Below, piece by piece: positions 1-5,282 of a stretch of 64,000 nt of DNA. The DNA comes from a virus. The stretch's first letter is position 1. Each line of letters starts with the position of its first letter. A program made the translations under genes and the position numbers. Where the stretch lies: positions 1-64,000 of the IMG/VR virus record IMGVR_UViG_3300035670_000119; one strand, 5' to 3'. The notes beneath the pieces are model-generated. The model worked only from the letters and a program-made list of their open reading frames with translations, searched no databases and was not told the origin of the DNA.

Positions 1-544
1 TCTCGTAGCCAGGGTTCTTATCAATCCTGTTGCGTAGCCAAGCGTCATCGTACCAAATGATTTTGTTATTGGGGTACGCGTAAAAGTTTCCGTTGTCCAT
101 GCGGAAGAAATGTGCACACTTGTGCTCGGGCGTTTCACTGAAGTTGGTGTTAAGAGTTGACTTTGATTCCCAAGACCAATCCAAGGTAAACATATAGACG
201 CCTTGATTGCGTTCTCCTTTGTAGTTAATTAACTCTGCACGTAAGTTGGCAAGACGTGAGCGCACCTGCACATCGATATAGGGAGAGAAGCAATCCCACC
301 ACATGCACTCGTTCAACGCAGGGACTGGCGCATCTGGTTTCCAGCACAACGCATGGATTGGGCGACGGGTCCAGTTGACGCCATTCTCCAGAAACACCTC
401 AAACAAGGGGACGCGTTTCTCTAAGGAAGCTACGGAATGTACGTCGCAAGGCGTTACGTCGCCCTGACCTTGCTTGTGATTGTATAAAAACTCGTTGCGT
501 ATATAGCAAGTGAAGGTCGGTAGGTTGTGGTTGAGATATGCCAC
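1..544 (-). CDS. Partial unknown protein, runs off the left edge
   Basis: An open frame reads leftward from a GTG at 542-544 to the window edge, giving about 181 residues without a stop. The translation is rich in aromatic residues and cysteine (for example FTCYIRNEFLYNHK and ECMWWDCFSPYIDV), which looks like a genuine soluble protein and not a shadow frame. No ATG lies near the apparent N-terminus. The GTG sits right at the end of a terminator hairpin, so the true start is uncertain. I do not recognise the family. It is probably the last or first gene of another minus-strand unit. Confidence 0.6.
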   Translation of the reverse strand, partial: MAYLNHNLPTFTCYIRNEFLYNHKQGQGDVTPCDVHSVASLEKRVPLFEVFLENGVNWTRRPIHALCWKPDAPVPALNECMWWDCFSPYIDVQVRSRLANLRAELINYKGERNQGVYMFTLDWSWESKSTLNTNFSETPEHKCAHFFRMDNGNFYAYPNNKIIWYDDAWLRNRIDKNPGYE

Positions 545-571
545 AAAAAATCCCGGTTGTTATACCGGGAT
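545..571 (-). terminator. Rho-independent terminator, minus strand
   Basis: On the minus strand an 8-bp perfect stem (ATCCCGGT with ACCGGGAT) closes a 6-nt loop and is followed by a run of T. It lies downstream of the small minus-strand genes ending at 684 and would end their transcript. Confidence 0.75.
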
Positions 572-600
572 CATAGCTTCCTTCTACGCTTTGCTGGGCA

Positions 601-617
601 CCACGTTCGTAACGTGG
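601..617. other. Perfect 7-bp hairpin in the 3' untranslated region
   Basis: CCACGTT and AACGTGG form a perfect stem with a CGT loop. A second weak stem (GGGGT/ACCCC, about 620-638) lies beside it. The 572-683 gap otherwise shows no gene. The hairpins may stabilise the 3' end of the minus-strand transcript before the terminator at 545-571. Confidence 0.4.
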
Positions 618-683
618 AAGGGGTTTCGACTATTACCCCTAGAGCTGAATTGCTCCACGTGTCAGGATATCACAACAAGGGCG

Positions 684-833
684 TTACTTTTTCTTTTTGG
701 CTGCCGCTTCTTTTTTCTTGGCAATCATTTCTTTGAACTTGTCGCGTGCTTCGGTCTGCTTAGCAGATGCGCCACCTTTCCCCTTTGGGGGCACAGCACC
801 TTTCTTCGGAGGCACGGGTTTCTTTTTTTCCAT
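684..833 (-). CDS. Small lysine-rich basic protein (49 aa)
   Basis: ATG at 831-833 opens a 49-residue frame ending at TAA 684-686. About 40% of the residues are lysine, with a Pro/Lys N-terminal half (MEKKKPVPPKKG) and a helical Lys/Ala C-terminal half ending in KKKK. It is too short for standard gene cutoffs but has the composition of a nucleic-acid-binding phage protein. It lies 33 bp downstream of the next minus-strand gene and just before the terminator region. Function unknown. Confidence 0.6.
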   Translation of the reverse strand: MEKKKPVPPKKGAVPPKGKGGASAKQTEARDKFKEMIAKKKEAAAKKKK

Positions 834-866
834 GGTAAAAAGGAATCTTTGTTAAGTATAAATGAG

Positions 867-1076
867 CTACTTATCCCTGTAGCGTTTTGCTACGCGGGCT
901 GCACGTCCTGCTTTCTTTGCAGTATCTGTGTTAGGTACAAACTGTTTGCCTTTGCGGCTACCAGCTCTTTTCTTCTGATCCGTCTCTTGACGTTCTTCTT
1001 TAGACAGCGATGCCCACGCAGCCTTTGGTAGGTAACGCTTGGTATATCCCTTTTGTATAGCCTTGTCAACGGCCAT
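867..1076 (-). CDS. Probable C-terminal half of a split DUF5872-like protein
   Basis: This 69-residue basic frame contains KRYLPKAAW and AGSRKGKQFVPNT. From memory, these resemble the C-terminal part of a family of small basic phage and viral proteins (DUF5872-like). The N-terminal part of that family (SKGGKPGQWSARKAQL, GGGYKGG) occurs in the separate frame 1523-1825. The two halves are divided exactly by an HNH endonuclease gene. The ATG at 1074-1076 follows the HNH stop by one base, so this half may be translated separately. The frame is closed upstream by a TAA inside the HNH gene, so it is not simply readable through. Confidence 0.65.
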   Translation of the reverse strand: MAVDKAIQKGYTKRYLPKAAWASLSKEERQETDQKKRAGSRKGKQFVPNTDTAKKAGRAARVAKRYRDK

Positions 1077-1077
1077 T

Positions 1078-1548
1078 TTAAATATGATTCCAGGTCTTTC
1101 TTTTTATAATAGCCGAAATAGTTTTGTGATCTACATTAAACATTCTTCCCAACTTTCGCATGCCATATCCTTTGTCCCCGAGTTTTCTAATCTCTAAAAT
1201 CTGATCCTCTATTAATTTAGAACTACCAACTTTGCTGCCAACTGCTGATTTCTTTTCCGAAGAATTTTCTTCTAACAGCTTCCAAATAACATTGCCCGGC
1301 TGGTAATTACCTTGATCATTAAGCCGCGAAAGAACATGACCTTCAGGCCTTTCTCCCATGTCTTCCAAAAAACATTTAAAACAACGCCACCGATCGCAAA
1401 CAGTGACTCCAATAGCGCCGTAATATCTGTAACTAACACTTGATTTTAAAAAACAACGGTCATACATTGCACGCCAACTGTTGTAAGTGACTGAACGTTT
1501 TGTTTCCCCTCGTTTACCTAAGTTATGGCCGTGAATTTTTTTGGGCAT
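1078..1548 (-). CDS. HNH-type homing endonuclease with C-terminal HTH
   Basis: The 156-residue product has the typical order of free-standing phage HNH homing endonucleases: YNSWRAMYDRC near residue 22, VTVCDRW (about 48), MGERPEGHVLSRLNDQGNY (about 64) and PGNVIWK. A resolvase-like helix-turn-helix follows (DQILEIRKLGDKGYGMRKLG, about 115-135) that would contact the target DNA. It overlaps the end of the upstream gene (1523-1825) by 26 bp and abuts the downstream one, so it sits inside what looks like one interrupted gene. Such enzymes cut intron-less or unoccupied alleles to spread themselves. Whether an intron or intein surrounds it is not evident. Confidence 0.8.
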   Translation of the reverse strand: MPKKIHGHNLGKRGETKRSVTYNSWRAMYDRCFLKSSVSYRYYGAIGVTVCDRWRCFKCFLEDMGERPEGHVLSRLNDQGNYQPGNVIWKLLEENSSEKKSAVGSKVGSSKLIEDQILEIRKLGDKGYGMRKLGRMFNVDHKTISAIIKRKTWNHI

Positions 1549-1825
1549 TGCGCTGCTTTGCTTTTTTGGCTACTTTAGCAGCTTTCAAACCCTTTTCGTA
1601 TTCTTCTCGAGTGCTCCAATCCTCTTTGCCCCATTTCTCCAAAGACTTTTGTTTTTCTCCCTTGCCACCTTTGTAACCACCACCAGCTTCCTTGTACTCC
1701 TGTGCGACAAGCTGGGCCTTACGCGCAGACCACTGCCCAGGCTTGCCACCTTTAGAGCCTGCCATTACACGATCTTTAATGCGTTCGCGTAACTCGGGTT
1801 TTGTGTATTTATTCTCCTGAGACAT
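1523..1825 (-). CDS. Probable N-terminal half of a split DUF5872-like protein
   Basis: This 100-residue basic protein carries YTKPELRERIKDRVMAG, SKGGKPGQWSARKAQLVAQE and GGGYKGGKGEKQKSLEKW. From memory these are hallmarks of the DUF5872-like family of small basic phage proteins. Family members usually continue into a RYLP...GKQFVPNT segment, which here is found only in the separate frame 867-1076. The last residues (about RNAQKNSRP) are encoded by DNA shared with the start of the HNH gene, consistent with read-in after an insertion. Function of the family is unknown; DNA binding is plausible. Confidence 0.7.
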   Translation of the reverse strand: MSQENKYTKPELRERIKDRVMAGSKGGKPGQWSARKAQLVAQEYKEAGGGYKGGKGEKQKSLEKWGKEDWSTREEYEKGLKAAKVAKKAKQRNAQKNSRP

Positions 1826-1979
1826 CAGGATTATTTTTTCTTTCTTCTATTATTTTAGCCCACTTACATGGTTTGGCATTCAGCTCCCAGTCCTTTGGTG
1901 GATTGGGAAACATAACACGTAATTGATAAAAGTATTTTGCGAGGCGTTCAGCCTCGGTAGGGATTCTGCTTCTCTTCAT
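1809..1979 (-). CDS. Unknown small protein (56 aa)
   Basis: ATG at 1977-1979 opens a 56-residue frame (MKRSRIPTEAERLAKYFYQL, then PNPPKDWELNAKPCKW) that ends at TAA 1809-1811. Its end overlaps the start of the 1523-1825 gene by 17 bp and its start overlaps the end of the next upstream gene by 32 bp, as expected of a compact phage operon. I do not recognise it. Confidence 0.6.
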   Translation of the reverse strand: MKRSRIPTEAERLAKYFYQLRVMFPNPPKDWELNAKPCKWAKIIEERKNNPDVSGE

Positions 1980-2160
1980 CCTTGCTAATAAACTGCGACA
2001 TGAGATCGTCTACCTGTTCCAAGGATTCAAGGCGGCAGAGAATGTCGGAGATAGTTGAGATAGTAATCGGATGTTCTGCGCGAGCAGCAAAAGCTAATGC
2101 ATCGCGCATATTGTTGGCGGCATCGTTAATTGCAGCCTTAACTTGAGCAGAGAGAGCCAT
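1948..2160 (-). CDS. Unknown small helical protein (70 aa)
   Basis: The frame from the ATG at 2158-2160 gives 70 residues beginning MALSAQVKAAINDAANNM. It is rich in Ala, Asp and Leu and predicted helical. An upstream in-frame extension to 2310 exists but reads through AT-rich, non-protein-like sequence, so I chose the internal ATG. It lies in the minus-strand run of small genes; function unknown. Confidence 0.6.
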   Translation of the reverse strand: MALSAQVKAAINDAANNMRDALAFAARAEHPITISTISDILCRLESLEQVDDLMSQFISKDEEKQNPYRG

Positions 2161-2257
2161 TTCGGAGGGGCGCGGTTTCCTTACTATAGTAAACATGCGT
2201 AGCCAAATGTCTATATCTATTGTGTTATATGTGTGATAACAACGCAAGTACGGATAA

Positions 2258-2846
2258 CTACAACCAGATCCAGCCAATTTGGTATTGATCAAACCAAGGT
2301 TCAATGCCAATTGATTCCATCAGCTCATAGATAAGGCGTCCCTTGCCGTAGCGTTGGCCATTTGGAGCCTTGATGTTGTCGTCTACTACGATCAACGTGT
2401 TGTTGCGCAGGAATTCTTTGGCACAAAACAACTCTTTAAGATGATGGGCAGCGGGGGCCCAATCGTTTCGCCAATCAGTAATGTTGTACGAATCTAGGTA
2501 CAGCACAGCAAGATCTTCAAGTGCGGTAAATGTTTCCAGGAATTCGACAGAGTCTGCTTCATAGACCTCCGCATGTTTTGTACTTGCAGTAGCAAGTTCA
2601 CAAGCGGCGGGATCAATATCGACCGATACCAGGCGTCCGGTCTTCCTGATATCAATGTAGTTATCAAATAAAAGAGTCGAGCAACCGTCACCTGTGTAGT
2701 TGTTTTCTTCTCGATATGTCCCTGTTTCAATGATCAACGGATCTTCAAACTCATCTAGGTGCTCAAAGATCTTCTCAAATGTTGCTGCACGGGCGCCAAG
2801 AGAAGGCTTGACAGTTGCAAAGTAATCTTCCCAAGTATGTGCCATG
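2258..2846 (-). CDS. Class I SAM-dependent methyltransferase-like protein
   Basis: The 195-residue product resembles small Rossmann-fold methyltransferases: PLIIETGTYREENNYTGDG fits the glycine motif I, RLVSVDIDPAACELA the acidic loop after strand 2, and LAVLYLDSYN and TLIVVDDNI the later strands. The start at 2844-2846 lies one base after the stop of the upstream gene, which supports it over an in-frame ATG at 2872. The substrate is unknown; the family includes sugar- and small-molecule methyltransferases. It shares the operon with the Hli protein. Confidence 0.65.
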
Positions 2847-3008
2847 CTAGAAATCAACCCTTGTGTATGCAATCTCTTGGGATTTTAAATCATTTTCGTA
2901 CTGCTCTGCTTCAATTGTTTCTACATCAACGAAAGAAAGTCCTTCGAAACAGCCTGTACGGCAGTCTTCGTCAAACTCAAAATAAAATCTCGTTAAGTTT
3001 GATGTCAT
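2847..3008 (-). CDS. Unknown small acidic protein (53 aa)
   Basis: From the ATG at 3006-3008 the product (MTSNLTRFYFEFDEDCRTGC and onward) is 53 residues, acidic, with two cysteines. Its stop directly abuts the start of the methyltransferase gene. Its start overlaps the Hli gene end by 32 bp. A longer frame to 3095 overlaps the Hli gene and reads as a shadow. Function unknown. Confidence 0.55.
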   Translation of the reverse strand: MTSNLTRFYFEFDEDCRTGCFEGLSFVDVETIEAEQYENDLKSQEIAYTRVDF

Positions 3009-3219
3009 GGGTTGCGCACCAAATAAAGATGAAGGTAAGGGTAAGCATGGCAATGCGGCCGTTAACGCGCTCGGCATACCAAATGTGATCATCAAAGTTT
3101 GTGTGTCGTTTCCAAAACTTAAGGTCGGGTGCTTCTTCCCAGATAAATTTTAGGAGGGCTGCTGGAACCCAGGAAACACACGACCAATAGCCTTGGATTC
3201 CAAGCCAGAACTTGTTCAT
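2977..3219 (-). CDS. hli: High-light-inducible protein (Hli), chlorophyll-binding-like
   Basis: The 80-residue protein has the signature of one-helix light-harvesting-like proteins at residues 50-58: E-R-V-N-G-R-I-A-M, followed by a hydrophobic helix (LTLTFIFIW). Glu50, Asn53 and Arg55 match the chlorophyll-binding positions of the family. In cyanobacteria Hli proteins bind chlorophyll and carotenoid in thylakoids and protect photosystems. Phage copies are thought to keep photosynthesis running during infection. An additional aromatic hydrophobic stretch occupies residues 4-28, which is unusual for the shortest Hli forms. The gene is coupled to an upstream 34-codon membrane peptide by a 4-bp overlap. 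Confidence 0.8.
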   Translation of the reverse strand: MNKFWLGIQGYWSCVSWVPAALLKFIWEEAPDLKFWKRHTNFDDHIWYAERVNGRIAMLTLTFIFIWCATHDIKLNEILF

Positions 3220-3320
3220 TGGCGTGAAAGGACTTCTGTAAAGAACAGGTAGGCATCCATGCTAATCACGACGAGCATAGCCCCAAGGATTGAGGCAATT
3301 GCGTAGTTGAATCCGTCCAT
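3216..3320 (-). CDS. 34-residue single-span membrane peptide
   Basis: ATG at 3318-3320 opens a 34-codon frame whose stop overlaps the hli start (ATGA). The peptide has one hydrophobic segment (YAIASILGAMLVVISMDAYL) and short polar ends, a layout like the tiny subunits of photosystems or cytochrome complexes, but I cannot match it to one. Translational coupling to hli suggests a joint membrane role. Confidence 0.55.
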   Translation of the reverse strand: MDGFNYAIASILGAMLVVISMDAYLFFTEVLSRQ

Positions 3321-3371
3321 ACCAACTGGTTGATTTATATGTTAAGTTAGCAGCAATATACAAAACCGTCG

Positions 3372-4226
3372 ATGGTTGCTAAAATAAATACATCCGATCC
3401 TTGGATCAAGGCCAAGGACGAGCAACCAGAAGTTATGCGGTCACTCAATAGGACCGCAGCCAGAATTACGCTTAACGGTAAGAGGCACTATACAACACCG
3501 TTACCCACTGGACCTGCGCCGTCTGTAACTACTATTATTAGTGAGACAGCTTCCGAAGCAAACAAACGGAAGCTCGAAATGTGGTCTAAAAACAACCCAG
3601 GTGTTAAAGAGGCTGCTGCCGAAAGGGGTACCGCCATCCACTATGGTATGGAGCAGTACCTTAAGGGGAATAAAAATCCGGAAATCAAAGATGAATATGC
3701 GGACTTTTGGGCGGGTATGCCAGGGATTCTTGATCAATTTCAGGAGGTTCTCTGGGCGGAATCCCCTGTACTGGAACGTTTTAATTTTACTGTTGGTTCT
3801 GATGATGTGGCTCGCGTCTGGGGTTGCGATTCAGAAGGCCGTGCTTGGGCTGGCGCTCCTGACATTATTGCTGTTGCCAATAACAAGCTGACGCTTGCCG
3901 ACCTGAAGACCAGTGTCAAACCCTATAGCCGCAAGTGGCCTAAAGACTTGGAGAAGGGCTCCCAAGAGTGGAGGGATCTGCTCGGCGGTCACCTCAAGTT
4001 CAAAAAAACATGTAAACAACTAGCAGCATACGATATCGCTATTGAACAGACGTTGGGAATGACGGTACAACAGGCAGCAATCCTAGTTTCAACTCCCGTG
4101 CGCACTCAAGTGTTTAAGATATCCCGTCATTTTTTAGACTCATTGCGAGAAGACTGGTACGCACTGGTCGCTGAATACTATACTCAAATCGAAAACTGTG
4201 GTGTTTATGACCCAGATCTTATCTAA
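3372..4226 (+). CDS. PD-(D/E)XK exonuclease (RecB/Cas4-like nuclease)
   Basis: The 284-residue protein has the motifs of phage RecB-like exonucleases: GTAIHYGMEQYL (about residue 87), the acidic strand GAPDIIAV (about 171) and LADLKTS (about 185). These give the D-x(n)-(D/E)-x-K metal-binding core. Such enzymes process DNA ends in phage recombination or degrade host DNA. It starts the plus-strand replication operon, 51 bp from the divergent minus-strand membrane-peptide gene. The next gene overlaps its 3' end by 20 bp. Confidence 0.75.
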   Translation: MVAKINTSDPWIKAKDEQPEVMRSLNRTAARITLNGKRHYTTPLPTGPAPSVTTIISETASEANKRKLEMWSKNNPGVKEAAAERGTAIHYGMEQYLKGNKNPEIKDEYADFWAGMPGILDQFQEVLWAESPVLERFNFTVGSDDVARVWGCDSEGRAWAGAPDIIAVANNKLTLADLKTSVKPYSRKWPKDLEKGSQEWRDLLGGHLKFKKTCKQLAAYDIAIEQTLGMTVQQAAILVSTPVRTQVFKISRHFLDSLREDWYALVAEYYTQIENCGVYDPDLI

Positions 4227-4659
4227 ACTTTGCATACGCTGTAAAAACAACAAAACCCTGGAAAGCTTTGGTTTTTCAGGGTATGTCAAAAAAACTGGCG
4301 AAAAAAGCCGCTGCACTTATTGCCGTGATTGTCAAAATGAACTAAGAGTTGAAAGGAAATTTGGAGTTTCTTATCGTGAGTATCAAAAAATACTAGAAGC
4401 TCAAGGAGGTTGCTGTGGTAACCCTAACTGTAAAACAAAAAAACCTGGAGCCCCTGGGCGTAAACGATTTTATATTGATCATTGCCATGTTACGGGAAAA
4501 ATAAGGGGACTACTGTGTCATTCTTGTAACCTTGCTCTTGGTCATGTTCAAGATGACGTTAAAAAACTAAAAGGTTTAATTGAGTATTTAAATGATGAAT
4601 CAATTAATTGGGGATATGTTAAAAGCTATCATCAAGTGGTGGAAGAAGACGTGGTTTGA
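4207..4659 (+). CDS. Endonuclease VII-like HNH nuclease
   Basis: From ATG 4207 the product is 150 residues. A zinc-binding part is seen first (CIRCKNNK, CTYCRDCQ), then YREYQKILEAQGGCCGNPNC, then the catalytic IDHCHVTGKIRGLLCHSCN followed by LGHVQDD. These are the hallmarks of the recombination endonuclease VII family. In T4 this enzyme resolves branched DNA before packaging, but many phage copies are free-standing mobile nucleases. The 20-bp overlap with the upstream gene and the 44-bp overlap with the next fit an inserted mobile gene. In-frame GTG codons at 4198 and 4201 are alternative starts. Confidence 0.8.
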   Translation: MTQILSKLCIRCKNNKTLESFGFSGYVKKTGEKSRCTYCRDCQNELRVERKFGVSYREYQKILEAQGGCCGNPNCKTKKPGAPGRKRFYIDHCHVTGKIRGLLCHSCNLALGHVQDDVKKLKGLIEYLNDESINWGYVKSYHQVVEEDVV

Positions 4660-4903
4660 AGCCAAGCTCAAAGCGCGGCTCACCATGATCGAATGGGAAA
4701 ATCAATGGGAAGCTCAACGGGAGCTTGAGGAACAGAATAAGCCGATCTATATTGAACATGAAATAAATCCGGAACTCCAGACAGGTGAGTCCAGGAAACT
4801 GGGCGGAGCCATGGAGCTACGTGCGCCTTGGTACAATGACCCCATACAACCCCAACGGCAAGATGGAGTGCAGGAAGCGCCTGGCATGGACGATCGCCTG
4901 TGA
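4616..4903 (+). CDS. Unknown protein (95 aa)
   Basis: The frame from ATG 4616 gives a basic amphipathic N-terminus (MLKAIIKWWKKTWFEAKLK), a Glu-rich middle and a C-terminus MELRAPWYNDPIQPQRQD. An upstream in-frame ATG at 4592 lies inside the HNH gene. The last 68 bp overlap the next gene in another frame. Function unknown. Confidence 0.5.
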   Translation: MLKAIIKWWKKTWFEAKLKARLTMIEWENQWEAQRELEEQNKPIYIEHEINPELQTGESRKLGGAMELRAPWYNDPIQPQRQDGVQEAPGMDDRL

Positions 4904-5027
4904 GCAAGCTGTCGTCACAAAAGAAGACGCTATCGCTCTCTACAACAAAATTATGAAAGATTTCGAGGCAACTGATAAGAGAAATAAATACAGAGAACGC
5001 GAGTCCAATAAGACTCAACAATCTTAA
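4836..5027 (+). CDS. Unknown small protein (63 aa)
   Basis: ATG 4836 starts MTPYNPNGKMECRKRLAWTI, followed by a helical charged region (AIALYNKIMKDFEATDKRNK). I prefer it to the in-frame ATG at 4785, which would overlap the previous gene more. The segment reads like a real protein but is unfamiliar. It lies between the mobile HNH gene and the primase-helicase. Confidence 0.5.
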   Translation: MTPYNPNGKMECRKRLAWTIACEQAVVTKEDAIALYNKIMKDFEATDKRNKYRERESNKTQQS

Positions 5028-5093
5028 GTTTTGGTCGATGGATGGCATGGGTTGGGGACCGTAGGATAAGAAAACAACCCAGCCTCCCTCCTC

Positions 5094-5282
5094 ATGGACA
5101 TTACTGTCGGCATGGGTGAGTGGATGAATAGTCTCATGAGTCGCATGACAAGTGCGGCAGATGGGGACTGTTTTTATCTGCCCACACTCATGCACCTCCA
5201 TGCTTACAACTTGCTAAAGGAGAGCTGTTTCCCAGATAAAAACTTTAAAGTAGCCGTAGAAAAGACTGTTTTAAGCAAATGA
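5094..5282 (+). CDS. Unknown small protein coupled to primase-helicase
   Basis: A 62-residue frame (GDCFYLPTLMHLHAYNLLKE in its middle) ends at TGA 5280-5282, overlapping the primase-helicase ATG by 4 bp. That arrangement is typical of translational coupling. The start could be ATG 5094 or the in-frame ATG 5112. The opposite strand also has a long frame here, but it lacks such coupling. Function unknown. Confidence 0.55.
   Translation: MDITVGMGEWMNSLMSRMTSAADGDCFYLPTLMHLHAYNLLKESCFPDKNFKVAVEKTVLSK

Noticed and set aside
510-1031. 173-codon plus-strand frame at the left end
   Set aside because: It covers two small minus-strand genes and a terminator, and its Phe/Leu/Cys-rich translation mirrors lysine-rich genes on the other strand.
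4680-5201. 173-codon minus-strand frame with a CRTCHATHE motif
   Set aside because: It runs opposite three plus-strand genes, one of them coupled by an ATGA overlap to the primase gene. The Cys/His stretch is short and probably fortuitous, though it was a close call.
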